From an uncultured Bacilli bacterium (GTDB lineage Bacteria > Bacillota_I > Bacilli_A > RF39 > UBA660), in NCBI GenBank assembly GCA_947631475.1, contig CANRLI010000005.1, forward strand, positions 1 to 35,746: a DNA stretch of 35,746 bases, read 5' to 3'. The notes beneath the pieces were generated by a model. The model saw nothing but the letters and a program-made list of their open reading frames with translations, had not been told where the DNA came from and did not search any database. Shown here in pieces: positions 9,273 to 18,518 of this stretch (positions within the stretch are counted from its first letter, which is position 1; each line of letters begins with the position of its first letter). The position numbers and the translations under genes are program-made.

Positions 9273-11063
9273 ATGGGAATTTTAGATATGAAATTCTTTA
9301 GCTTAATTGGTTTTAAGAAAAAACCAAAAGCTTTATGGAAAAAGTATTATGATAAAAAACAAATGAATTTTGACGTTCCTAATATATCTATTTACGAATA
9401 TATAAAAAATAAATCTTTAAATAATAATTATAAAGATCATATTGCTATTGAATATTTTGGTACCAAAATGACATATCAAGAATTTTATCGTCGTATTGAT
9501 AAGGTAGCTCGTTCTTTTTGTAGTCAAGGTATCAGAAAAGGGGATGTTGTTACTATTTTATCAGCCAATATTCCTGAAGCAGTTATATCTTTCTATGCTT
9601 TAAATAAAATTGGAGCTGTGGCTAACATGATTCATCCTTTATCTGCCGAAAATGAAATAAAGGAATCATTACAAAGATATTCTACCGTTATGTTAGTTGC
9701 AATGGATATTACTTATAGTAAGATTAAAAATATTTTAAAAGACACTGAAGTATACAAGACAATTATTATTTCAGCTAAAGATTCAATGTCGACGATAATG
9801 AAAATAGGTTATGAAGTAACTCAAGGTTTTAAAGTTGAAAAACCTAAAAAAAGTGAAGACTTTGTTTATTGGAAAGATTTTATTAAATATGGTGAACATT
9901 ATTCCAAAGATAAAGTAGTCGAAAATACCAAACGTGATACACCAGCTGTTATTTTACATAGTGGGGGAACGACGGGTGTTCCAAAAGGCATTGTTTTATC
10001 TAATGGTAACTTTAATGCCGCCATTATGCAAGCGGAAAGAGCCTTACCCGATTTAGATAAAGAAGACTCTATTTTAGCTATAATGCCTATCTTTCATGGC
10101 TTTGGTCTATCTGTAAGTATTACAGATGCTTTTGCTGTCGGGGCTAAAGTTATTCTAATACCTACTTTTAAAGCTAGTGAATTTGATCGTTTATTAATAA
10201 AATATAATCCAAGTGTTTTAGTAGGTGTTCCAACTCTTTTTGAAGCTTTAACTACTAATAGTCGCATGGACAAAGTTAATTTATCTAATTTAAAATATGT
10301 TATTGCTGGTGGCGATACTTTAAATGCTAAGCGAGTTAATAAAATAAATGATTTTTTACATGATCATGGTGCCAAAACTAATTTAACTCAAGGCTATGGA
10401 ATGACGGAAGCAGTAGCCGCAATTACCTTTGATTTAAAATTTGCTTCTCGTCCTGGCACTGTAGGTATCCCTTGGCCAGGAACATATGTTATGATAACTA
10501 AACCAGGTACAGATGAAGAAGTACCGGTTGGTGAAGAAGGAGAAATCTGCATTTGTGGGCCAACCGTCATGCTTGGTTATTATAATAATGAAAAAGAAAC
10601 TAATGATGCTTTACATATTCATAAAGATGGCAACGTCTGGTTGCATAGTGGAGACATCGGTAAAATGGATAAAGATGGCTTTGTCTCTTACGTAACTCGT
10701 TTAAAAAGAATGATTGTTACTTCTGGATACAATGTATATCCATCTCAAATTGAGGAAGTTATTGAACGTCACGAAGCTGTTATGGACTCTTCAGTCATTG
10801 GTATTCCTCATCCTTATAAAGTCGAAGTTGCTAAAGCTTATATCGCTTTAAAACAAGGATATCGTGACACACCTAAATTACGTGCTGAGATTTTAGAATT
10901 ATGTAAAAAAAATCTGGCTGCTTATTCTATTCCCAAAGAGTTCGAATTTCGTAAAAGTTTACCTAAGACAATGATAGGCAAAGTTGATTTTCGTAAACTT
11001 CAACTTGAAAACATTGAAAAAAGAGCGGAGGAGAAAAATGCCCAAAAAGAAGTTCAAAGGTGA
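9273..11063 (+). CDS. AMP-dependent acyl-CoA/acyl-ACP synthetase
   Basis: AMP-binding motif LHSGGTTGVPKG, GYGMTEAVAA, WLHSGDIG, KRMIVTSGYNVYPSQIEE, K in PKTMIGKVDFR. Confidence 0.93.
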   Translation: MGILDMKFFSLIGFKKKPKALWKKYYDKKQMNFDVPNISIYEYIKNKSLNNNYKDHIAIEYFGTKMTYQEFYRRIDKVARSFCSQGIRKGDVVTILSANIPEAVISFYALNKIGAVANMIHPLSAENEIKESLQRYSTVMLVAMDITYSKIKNILKDTEVYKTIIISAKDSMSTIMKIGYEVTQGFKVEKPKKSEDFVYWKDFIKYGEHYSKDKVVENTKRDTPAVILHSGGTTGVPKGIVLSNGNFNAAIMQAERALPDLDKEDSILAIMPIFHGFGLSVSITDAFAVGAKVILIPTFKASEFDRLLIKYNPSVLVGVPTLFEALTTNSRMDKVNLSNLKYVIAGGDTLNAKRVNKINDFLHDHGAKTNLTQGYGMTEAVAAITFDLKFASRPGTVGIPWPGTYVMITKPGTDEEVPVGEEGEICICGPTVMLGYYNNEKETNDALHIHKDGNVWLHSGDIGKMDKDGFVSYVTRLKRMIVTSGYNVYPSQIEEVIERHEAVMDSSVIGIPHPYKVEVAKAYIALKQGYRDTPKLRAEILELCKKNLAAYSIPKEFEFRKSLPKTMIGKVDFRKLQLENIEKRAEEKNAQKEVQR

Positions 11064-11688
11064 GTTAGGCTATAAAGTTTTAACTCCCATTATGCGTTTT
11101 TTATTTCGCCTTTACTATAATCCTAAAATTGTTAATAAAAACGTCATCCCTCAAGAAGGTCCTTTACTAATTGCTTGTAATCATAAACATTTATTTGACC
11201 AATGTTTAAATATTATGGCGACTAAAAGAGTCATTCATTATATGGCTAAAAAAGAATACTTTGATGGTCACATGGCTTGGTTTTTTAAAATGGTTGGTTG
11301 TATTCCTGTTAATCGTCAAATTCATGACGAAAATGCTAAAAACGCCGCTTTAGACATTTTAAATAATGGAGGTGTTATTGGTATCTTTCCTGAAGGAACA
11401 AGAAATAAAACCAATGATGTCTTATTACTTGACTTAAAATTTGGCACCGTATCGATGGCTCGTAAAACTAATGCTACCATTATCCCTTGTGCAGTTACAG
11501 GAGATTATAAATTTCGTAGTAAAAATTTAATAATTAGCTATGGTCAACCTATCAAAGTTACAAGTGATGATCTAGAAAAATATAATCAAATGCTCACGCA
11601 AGAAATTACCCGTCTTATAAAAGAAAATTTACAAACTACTAATCGCACTATGGCGGAAGAATTAAATAGTCGTTGTCAAGACACTTAA
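11038..11688 (+). CDS. 1-acyl-sn-glycerol-3-phosphate acyltransferase family (PlsC-like), copy 2
   Basis: HX4D (NHKHLFD), FPEGTRNKT; start ATG 11038 after GGAGG, overlapping ligase 3' end by 26 bp. Confidence 0.9.
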   Translation: MPKKKFKGELGYKVLTPIMRFLFRLYYNPKIVNKNVIPQEGPLLIACNHKHLFDQCLNIMATKRVIHYMAKKEYFDGHMAWFFKMVGCIPVNRQIHDENAKNAALDILNNGGVIGIFPEGTRNKTNDVLLLDLKFGTVSMARKTNATIIPCAVTGDYKFRSKNLIISYGQPIKVTSDDLEKYNQMLTQEITRLIKENLQTTNRTMAEELNSRCQDT

Positions 11689-11702
11689 GAAAAGAGGTTT
11701 AT

Positions 11703-12512
11703 ATGTCAAAGAAAATATTCTTATTTTTAACCATCTTCTGTTCACTATTTATACTAACATCCTGTCAAAAAAAAGAAAACAATTTAAAAGATGATTCTCA
11801 AGATGAAGAGATAACTATTACCGATCAAGATTTAATAAATACTTTAAATCGTCAAAGTCAAATATTATTTAATATTGGTAAAATTGATGGTGGTGGTATC
11901 GGAACCTTTATCAGTAAAAATAATACTTTAAAAGATTTAAATAATGTTGATAAGTTAACATCTATCTTGATTTATGTTTCAATGAATAGTAAAGAGATTT
12001 TACATACTCCAGTGACCGTTGATATGTATAACAAGTATTTAAATAATTGGTTAGGAGACAATGTCAATGATACCATTTTACAAGATAATATGACCACATT
12101 CTATACTATTGATGGTTCAGTTATTAGTAATCTTTATCAAAGTCTTTATGCTAGTAATATTACAGAATATGATAATAATGTTGTTTGTCCTAAATACCTT
12201 TATAAACCAGATGAAAATAAATATTTAGTTATTACTACTTGTGGTAATGCTGGGGAAGATTATTTAAATACTTATAATTATAAGTATACTAAAGATAATA
12301 GTCATGCTTATGTTTATGTTAGCATTGCTGTTACTGATGCAAATGGTTCTATTTATGCCGACTATGAAAAAACTAAGGTAATGCCTAATGATAACAATTT
12401 TATTTTAAATGCTGATAATTATCAAGATTTTACTAAGTATAAAATAACTTTCAATTATAATGAAAATACTAAAGATTATAACTTTAGTAAAGTTGAAAAA
12501 ATTAACGAATAA
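11703..12512 (+). CDS. putative lipoprotein, function unknown
   Basis: Signal peptide with lipobox MSKKIFLFLTIFCSLFILTSC; AAAGAGG SD. Confidence 0.7.
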   Translation: MSKKIFLFLTIFCSLFILTSCQKKENNLKDDSQDEEITITDQDLINTLNRQSQILFNIGKIDGGGIGTFISKNNTLKDLNNVDKLTSILIYVSMNSKEILHTPVTVDMYNKYLNNWLGDNVNDTILQDNMTTFYTIDGSVISNLYQSLYASNITEYDNNVVCPKYLYKPDENKYLVITTCGNAGEDYLNTYNYKYTKDNSHAYVYVSIAVTDANGSIYADYEKTKVMPNDNNFILNADNYQDFTKYKITFNYNENTKDYNFSKVEKINE

Positions 12513-12537
12513 AGATTCACTTATCTGAATCTTTTTT
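12511..12537 (+). terminator. terminator overlapping lipoprotein stop codon
   Basis: AAAGATTCA-CTTATC-TGAATCTTTTTT. Confidence 0.8.
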
Positions 12538-12592
12538 ACTGACAAAAAGCTTAAAAAATACTATAATAATTAAGAAAAGAAAGAGTGATTAT

Positions 12593-13741
12593 ATGCAAAA
12601 AAGTATTCCTATTACATTATTAACAGGTTATTTAGGAAGTGGTAAAACAACCCTTTTAAATCATATTTTAAATAACCAAGAAGGCTATAAAATAGCGGTT
12701 ATTGTTAATGATATTGGTGAAGTAAATATAGATGCATCTTTAATCGAAAAAGATGGTATTGTAAGCGGCAAAGATGATTCTTTAGTTGCTTTACAAAATG
12801 GTTGTATTTGTTGTACTTTAAATACGGACTTATTAAATCAATTACAAGATATTATTTCTTCTAAAAAATTTGATTATATTATTATTGAAGCAAGTGGTAT
12901 TTGCGAACCTATTCCTATTGCTCAAACTATTTGTGCTTTAGAAGATGCTTATACTGAGTATAAGATGCCTAAATTATGTTATTTAGATTCCATTATCTCT
13001 GTTGTTGATGCCAAACGTTTAAAAGATGAATTTAATTCGGGAACGGATTTATTAAATGACAAAATTGATGATGAAGATATTGAAAACTTAGTCATTCAAC
13101 AAATTGAATTTTGTAATACCATTATTTTAAATAAGGTTGATGAAGTAAGTAAGCAAGAATTACAAAATGTTAAAAATGTTATCAAAGCTTTACAACCTAC
13201 AGCTAATATTATCGAAACTAATTATTCTAAGGTTGACTTAAAAGATATTTTAGAAACTCACCAATTTGATTTTGATAAAGCCGCTACTTCTTCAGGATGG
13301 TATACAAAATTAGAAGAAGATGATGATCATGAAAATGAGAAACACCATCATGATCATGACCATGACCACGGCGAAGTAGAAGAATATGGCATTAATACTT
13401 TTGTTTATTCTCGTCGTGAACCAATGGATCGTCAAAAATTCTATGATTATATTGGTAAACCTTGGCCTAAAAAAATAATTAGAGTTAAAGGACTTACTTA
13501 TTTTAGTGATAATAAAAATTTATCCTATATGTTTGAACAAGCTGGTTCATTAAAAAATATTTATGAAGCTGGTCCTTGGTTAGCTACTGAATCCCCAAAA
13601 GTGCAAAAAGAAGTTCTAGCAGCTAATCCTGACTTACAAAAGGATTGGGATCCATTTTATGGTGATCGCATTGTTAAAATTGTTTTTATTGGGCAAAATA
13701 TTTCTAAAGAAGAAATATCCAAAGAATTAGATAAATTATAG
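12593..13741 (+). CDS. CobW/G3E-family GTPase, putative metallochaperone, His-rich insert
   Basis: Walker A GYLGSGKTTLLN, CxCC motif GCICCTL, IIEASGICEP, NKVD, HHHDHDHDHG, CobW C-terminal domain. Confidence 0.92.
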   Translation: MQKSIPITLLTGYLGSGKTTLLNHILNNQEGYKIAVIVNDIGEVNIDASLIEKDGIVSGKDDSLVALQNGCICCTLNTDLLNQLQDIISSKKFDYIIIEASGICEPIPIAQTICALEDAYTEYKMPKLCYLDSIISVVDAKRLKDEFNSGTDLLNDKIDDEDIENLVIQQIEFCNTIILNKVDEVSKQELQNVKNVIKALQPTANIIETNYSKVDLKDILETHQFDFDKAATSSGWYTKLEEDDDHENEKHHHDHDHDHGEVEEYGINTFVYSRREPMDRQKFYDYIGKPWPKKIIRVKGLTYFSDNKNLSYMFEQAGSLKNIYEAGPWLATESPKVQKEVLAANPDLQKDWDPFYGDRIVKIVFIGQNISKEEISKELDKL

Positions 13742-13751
13742 GAGGAAGATA

Positions 13752-15257
13752 ATGAAAAAACCTTTAGTATTATGTATTTTAGATGGTTGTGGATTAAGAA
13801 CAGAAAGTTATGGCAATGCTTTTAAAAATGCTCACAAAGAAACATTCGATTATTTATGGCATCACTATCCTCATGCTATTTTAGAAGCCTCAGGTAAATT
13901 AGTTGGTTTACCAGAAGGTCAAATGGGTAATTCAGAAGTTGGCCATATGAATATTGGTGCAGGCCGTATTGTTTATCAGCCCCTCGAATTAATCAATAAT
14001 GCTATTGAAACTAAAGAATTCTTTTCTAATGAAAATATTTTAAAAGTAATAAATCATACCAAAACCAACCATTCAAAACTACATATTATGGGTTTAATAA
14101 GTGATGGAGGTATTCATTCTCATACTAAACACTTATATGCCATTATTGATATGTGTAAAGCAAACGGAATAAAAGAGTTATATTTCCATTTATTTACAGA
14201 TGGAAGAGATACAGATGTCCATAGTGGTCAAGATTATGTAAAAAAATTAGAAGATAAAATAAAAAAAGATAATATTGGTAAAATAGCAACTATTGGAGGT
14301 CGCTATTATGGTATGGATCGTGATAATAACTATGATCGTTTAAAATTAGCATATGATGCCATTGTTTATGGAATAGGGGAAAAATATAATAATTCAGAAG
14401 AATTATTTACTAAATCCTATGAAGAAGGTATAACGGATGAATTTATTAAACCTAGTGTTTTAAACAAAGGATGTATTGAAGAAAATGATGGCATTATTGT
14501 CTTTAATTATCGCCCTGATCGTTTAAGAGAAATGTGTACAGCCTTAACTAATCCTGATTTTAATGAGATGCCTGTTACTAAATTTAATAATATTAAGTTA
14601 GTTTCTATGATGTCAATTAATGAATCAGTTCATGGTCTAACAGCATTTGCTTATCAAAACCTTGATAACCCTTTTGGTGCTTATATAGACTCTTTGGGAT
14701 TAAATCAATTGCGTATTGCTGAAACCGAAAAGTATGCTCATGTAACTTATTTCTTTGATGGTGGCAAAGAAATAGAATTAAAACATTCAAAGCGTATTTT
14801 AGTTCATTCACCTAAGGTTGCAACTTATGATTTAAAACCTGAAATGAGTGCCGAAGAAATAACTGATAAGCTATTAGCTGAATTAGATAAAGATTATCTT
14901 GATGTAGTTATTTTAAATTATGCTAATGGCGACATGGTAGGACATACAGGAGTTTATGAAGCTGCTTGTCAAGCCGTTGCGTTTTTAGATACATGCTTAA
15001 AAAGATTATATGATAAAGTAGAAGAAAAACAAGGTATTTTAATTGTTACTGCTGATCATGGCAATTGTGATGTTATGATTAATGAGGATGGTACTCCTTG
15101 TACAACTCATACTACTAATAAAGTTCCTTTTATCATTACTAAAAAAGGTTTGGAATTAAAAGATACTGGTAAACTATCTGATATAGCTCCAACTATGTTA
15201 AGCTTACTTAATCTACCAATTCCTGTTGAATTTAAAGGAAATTCTTTAATAAAGTAA
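13752..15257 (+). CDS. gpmI: 2,3-bisphosphoglycerate-independent phosphoglycerate mutase
   Basis: LCILDGCGLR, GQMGNSEVGHMNIGAGRIVYQ, HLFTDGRDTD, GRYYGMDRDNNYDR, TADHGNCD. Confidence 0.96.
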   Translation: MKKPLVLCILDGCGLRTESYGNAFKNAHKETFDYLWHHYPHAILEASGKLVGLPEGQMGNSEVGHMNIGAGRIVYQPLELINNAIETKEFFSNENILKVINHTKTNHSKLHIMGLISDGGIHSHTKHLYAIIDMCKANGIKELYFHLFTDGRDTDVHSGQDYVKKLEDKIKKDNIGKIATIGGRYYGMDRDNNYDRLKLAYDAIVYGIGEKYNNSEELFTKSYEEGITDEFIKPSVLNKGCIEENDGIIVFNYRPDRLREMCTALTNPDFNEMPVTKFNNIKLVSMMSINESVHGLTAFAYQNLDNPFGAYIDSLGLNQLRIAETEKYAHVTYFFDGGKEIELKHSKRILVHSPKVATYDLKPEMSAEEITDKLLAELDKDYLDVVILNYANGDMVGHTGVYEAACQAVAFLDTCLKRLYDKVEEKQGILIVTADHGNCDVMINEDGTPCTTHTTNKVPFIITKKGLELKDTGKLSDIAPTMLSLLNLPIPVEFKGNSLIK

Positions 15258-15281
15258 TAATACTAATTATTGCTTTTTTTT
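15253..15281 (+). terminator. probable terminator overlapping gpmI stop
   Basis: AGTAATAAT / ATTATTGCT imperfect hairpin followed by T-run. Confidence 0.5.
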
Positions 15282-15297
15282 ATAATTTAAAAGGAAA

Positions 15298-15335
15298 TAC
15301 TCCTTTCATCTAATAAATATAGGGTGAAAGGAGTA
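15298..15335 (+). promoter_or_regulatory. RNA hairpin sequestering the Shine-Dalgarno of the Rpn-like gene
   Basis: TACTCCTTTCATCT (15298-15311) pairs with GGGTGAAAGGAGTA (15322-15335); SD AAAGGAG at 15327-15333 fully in the stem; ATG at 15341. Confidence 0.6.
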
Positions 15336-15340
15336 CATAG

Positions 15341-16261
15341 ATGAACAAAGCTAACACTTTACAATTTGTTTCATTAATGCAAGATAATATTTTTAAAAGA
15401 ATTTGGCAAAGTCCTAATGAAGACGTTAAAAACTTTTTAATAAGAATAATTTCTAAAATTGTTCAGTATGATATTAGTGATTTTATCTTAACAATGAATG
15501 AATTACCGATTCGTAGCCAAGATAGTATATCAAATCGAGTTGATATATTATTAGAATCACCAGACCATTTAAAAAAAATTAATATTGAATTAAACCCTAT
15601 AAATCAATCCACAACTAGAAATAAAAATAATAGCTATTTATTTAAAATAGCCGGGGAATTTTATGCTCATCAAAAAGAAAGTAAATATCAAAAAGAAATT
15701 AATGTTATTCAAATTAATCTAAATGGATTTTATAATAAAAATAGAAATATTGTTAAAGCAGAGTATATTTTATTTGACAAAGAGCATAATCATACTTTAA
15801 ATGATATTAAGATTATTGATATTTTTTTACCAACATATAAAAAATTGTGTTATAATGAAGACAGTGAAGACAACCTTGATTTAGCAATGTTTACTTGTAC
15901 TAGTTATGAGGAAATGGCAAAATATATCAAGGGAAGTAAGGAAAGAGGAGCTGTTATGGAAGAATTAAAAGGAATATATATTGACAAGAATGCACCATCT
16001 TATAATTATCAAGAATACTTAGATGCTTTACATCAAGAAATAAAAAATGATGCCCACAAAGCTGGCTTTGCTGAAGGACGAACTCAAGGCTTAAAAAAAG
16101 GTTTAAAACAAGGCTTAGAACAAGGCTTAGAACAAGGCTTAGAACAAGGCTTAGAACAAGGCTTAGAACAAGGCATAAAAAAAGGACATCAGGATATTAT
16201 TGATAAACTTATCAAAGCAGGTATGTCTCAAAAGGAAATAGATAAAATTTTAAGTATATAA
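15341..16261 (+). CDS. Rpn family / PD-(D/E)XK nuclease-like protein with C-terminal GLEQ repeats
   Basis: PD-(D/E)XK-like RVDILLES...KKINIELN, YCxSxEEM-like TCTSYEEMAKY segment, repetitive EGRTQGLKKGLKQGLEQGLEQ... tail typical of Rpn/transposase-nuclease family. Confidence 0.75.
   Translation: MNKANTLQFVSLMQDNIFKRIWQSPNEDVKNFLIRIISKIVQYDISDFILTMNELPIRSQDSISNRVDILLESPDHLKKINIELNPINQSTTRNKNNSYLFKIAGEFYAHQKESKYQKEINVIQINLNGFYNKNRNIVKAEYILFDKEHNHTLNDIKIIDIFLPTYKKLCYNEDSEDNLDLAMFTCTSYEEMAKYIKGSKERGAVMEELKGIYIDKNAPSYNYQEYLDALHQEIKNDAHKAGFAEGRTQGLKKGLKQGLEQGLEQGLEQGLEQGLEQGIKKGHQDIIDKLIKAGMSQKEIDKILSI
16085..16180 (+). repeat. 12-bp tandem repeat (CAAGGCTTAGAA), five identical units flanked by diverged units
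   Basis: Five perfect copies 16109-16168; diverged units 16085-16108 and 16169-16180; encodes QGLE. Confidence 0.95.
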
Positions 16262-16293
16262 AAAATCTATAGTTTTAAAAATTATAGATTTTT
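16261..16293. terminator. bidirectional terminator between convergent genes
   Basis: AAAAATCTATA (16261-16271) / TATAGATTTTT (16283-16293) perfect 11-bp inverted repeat. Confidence 0.8.
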
Positions 16294-17641
16294 ATATTCC
16301 CAAAATTAATGTGGCTACTTTAAAATAAATAAGTAAGGAACATGCATCTACTAACGTTGTAATAAAAGGACTAGCCATTACAGCCGGATCAAAACCAATT
16401 TTTTTGGCTAACATTGGTAAAGTGCAACCGATTAATTTAGCAATTATAACAGTTAGGAACAAAGTAATACATACACAAATTGCTACCATTATCCTTACCT
16501 TATCAATTAGTATTATCTTTATAAAATTACAGATTCCTAAAGTAATTGCACATAAAATAGCAACTCCAGCTTCTTTTAAAATTACTTTAAAAATATCTTT
16601 AAACTCAATATCATTTAGCGATAAGGCCCTTATGATACTAACACTAGCTTGCCCTCCAGCATTTCCACCAGTATCCATTAACATTGGTATAAAAGCTGTT
16701 AAAATAGCACAAGTTGCTAGCTGACTTTCAAAACCTTGAATTATTTTACCAGTAAAAGTAGCAGATATCATTAAAAGTAAAAGCCAAGGTATGCGGGCTT
16801 TAAAAGTTTCCCAAATTGTTGTCTTATCATAAGCTTTTTCAGTTGGGACAATGGCCGCCATTTTTTCTATGTCTTCAGTTGCTTCTTCTTCCATAATATC
16901 TACAACATCATCAATTGTAATAATACCTACTAATCTCTCTTCCGAATCAACAACTGGCAAAGTACTATAATCATAATCTTGGAATATTTTAACAACTTCT
17001 TCTTGATCCATTAATGTCATAATTTTGTGCTCACACTTTTCCATAACATCATCAATTAAAGTTTCAGGATCATTTATTAATAAAGATTTAATAGAAACCC
17101 TACCTAAAAGTATTCTTTTTTCATCAGTTACGAAACACGAATCATACGATACAAAATCTTCAGCTTGTTTTCTTATCCGCGCAATGGATTCTTTAATAGT
17201 TAACCCCTTTTTTAAATGTATATATTCAATAGCCATTAAAGAACCCGCACTATTTTCTGGATACCTTAACAACTTATTAATGTCATTCCTTGTTTCTTTA
17301 TCAACATTACTTAAAAGGGAAGTAACAAGCATCGCTGGCATTTCATCAAACAAGTCAGCTGCATCATCCGTAAACATATTCTCAATTATCTCTTTTGTTT
17401 CCTTTTTAGATAAAGACGCAATTAAATTCCGTTGTGTTTCATCATCCAAATTAACAAAAACATCGACTGCTTGATCTTTTTTTAACAATCTAAATACCTT
17501 AATTAATTCTTCACTAGGTAATTCATTAATAATAGAAGCTATATCATATTCATTCATTTCTGATAAAATATTTTTAACTTTTGCATATTTCTTTTCTTCT
17601 AAAAAAATTTTTAATTCATTATCTAAATTATCTTTTTCCAT
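16292..17641 (-). CDS. mgtE: magnesium transporter MgtE
   Basis: MgtE_N domain, CBS pair (HKIMTLMDQEEVVKIFQDYDYSTLPVVDSEERLVGIITIDDVVDIMEEEATEDIEKMA), TM domain with MDTGGNAGGQASVSIIRAL. Confidence 0.95.
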   Translation of the reverse strand: MEKDNLDNELKIFLEEKKYAKVKNILSEMNEYDIASIINELPSEELIKVFRLLKKDQAVDVFVNLDDETQRNLIASLSKKETKEIIENMFTDDAADLFDEMPAMLVTSLLSNVDKETRNDINKLLRYPENSAGSLMAIEYIHLKKGLTIKESIARIRKQAEDFVSYDSCFVTDEKRILLGRVSIKSLLINDPETLIDDVMEKCEHKIMTLMDQEEVVKIFQDYDYSTLPVVDSEERLVGIITIDDVVDIMEEEATEDIEKMAAIVPTEKAYDKTTIWETFKARIPWLLLLMISATFTGKIIQGFESQLATCAILTAFIPMLMDTGGNAGGQASVSIIRALSLNDIEFKDIFKVILKEAGVAILCAITLGICNFIKIILIDKVRIMVAICVCITLFLTVIIAKLIGCTLPMLAKKIGFDPAVMASPFITTLVDACSLLIYFKVATLILGI

Positions 17642-17729
17642 TATCCCAGCTCCTTTTTCTCTTCTTTAATTATACACAAAATACTCCTAGATAAAAATCT
17701 TTAAATTATCAAAAGCAACCAAAAGTTAA

Positions 17730-17758
17730 TTGACTTATAAAAATTAATGTTATATGAT
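17730..17758 (+). promoter_or_regulatory. sigma-A promoter for PIG-L/YfhO operon
   Basis: TTGACT (17730-17735), 17-nt spacer, TATGAT (17753-17758). Confidence 0.6.
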
Positions 17759-17792
17759 TTTACTTGATGTTATAAAAAAAGAAGGTTAGCAA

Positions 17793-18518
17793 ATGAAAAA
17801 ATTCTTTAAAAATTACCTAATTTATATTATGGCTATTCTAGTTCTTTTAGTCTTTATTACGACATCTATTTTTCTATATTATCATCATCTTTATAAAATA
17901 GATAAAGATTTTTCTAAAATAGATTTAACTAATATTAATAAATTAATGATTGTCGCTCATCCTGATGATGAATTGTTATGGGGTGGGGCACATTTAATCA
18001 AAGATGATTATTTAGTTGTTTGTATAACCTGTGGAACACGAAAAGATCGAGTTAAAGAATTTGTTAATGTTATGAATGAAACTCATGATAAATATATTAT
18101 GCTAGGTTATCCTGATAAAACAAATGGTGCTCGCGATAATTGGGATACGGTTAGAGCTGATATTATTAAAGATATAACAGCTATCTTAGCTTTAAAAGAT
18201 TGGGAACTAATAGTTACCCATAACCCTGATGGCGAATATGGTCATATTCACCATCAAATGACCAGCAGTATTACTACCGATTTAGTTTCTAATAAAGAAA
18301 TTCTTCATTATTTTGGCATCTATCATAGTAAAAAAAATTTACCAAAGTATATCGAAGAAATGGTCCCAATTGACGATGCTCTTTTAAAAGAGAAAAAAAG
18401 AATAATCGGTTTATATATTACTCAGGCATTCATTCAAACATCTTTTGATCATATGAATGCTTATGAAGAATGGTTAACATTTAATGAATGGAGTGAATTA
18501 CATGAAGAAACTAACTAA
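17793..18518 (+). CDS. PIG-L (LmbE-like) deacetylase with N-terminal TM anchor
   Basis: AHPDDELLWGG and THNPDGEYGHIHHQ motifs; N-terminal hydrophobic helix. Confidence 0.9.
   Translation: MKKFFKNYLIYIMAILVLLVFITTSIFLYYHHLYKIDKDFSKIDLTNINKLMIVAHPDDELLWGGAHLIKDDYLVVCITCGTRKDRVKEFVNVMNETHDKYIMLGYPDKTNGARDNWDTVRADIIKDITAILALKDWELIVTHNPDGEYGHIHHQMTSSITTDLVSNKEILHYFGIYHSKKNLPKYIEEMVPIDDALLKEKKRIIGLYITQAFIQTSFDHMNAYEEWLTFNEWSELHEETN

Noticed and set aside
10513-10695. Plus-strand 60-aa ORF within the acyl ligase gene
   Set aside because: Alternative frame of a strongly supported CDS.
15253-15340. Insertion sequence terminal repeats around the Rpn-like gene
   Set aside because: The inverted repeat is on one side only and is better explained as an RNA hairpin over the SD; no matching repeat or target duplication found on the 3' side.
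16085-16180. Possible CRISPR-like array
   Set aside because: Units are contiguous 12-bp tandem repeats without spacers, in frame in a CDS.
16404-17474. Two plus-strand ORFs (16404-16724 and 17025-17474) opposite mgtE
   Set aside because: Antisense frames of mgtE; composition and lack of RBS do not support coding.
17642-17792. Mg2+ riboswitch (ykoK/M-box) upstream of mgtE
   Set aside because: The intergenic region is only ~150 bp, shared with a divergent promoter, and I could not identify M-box conserved elements.
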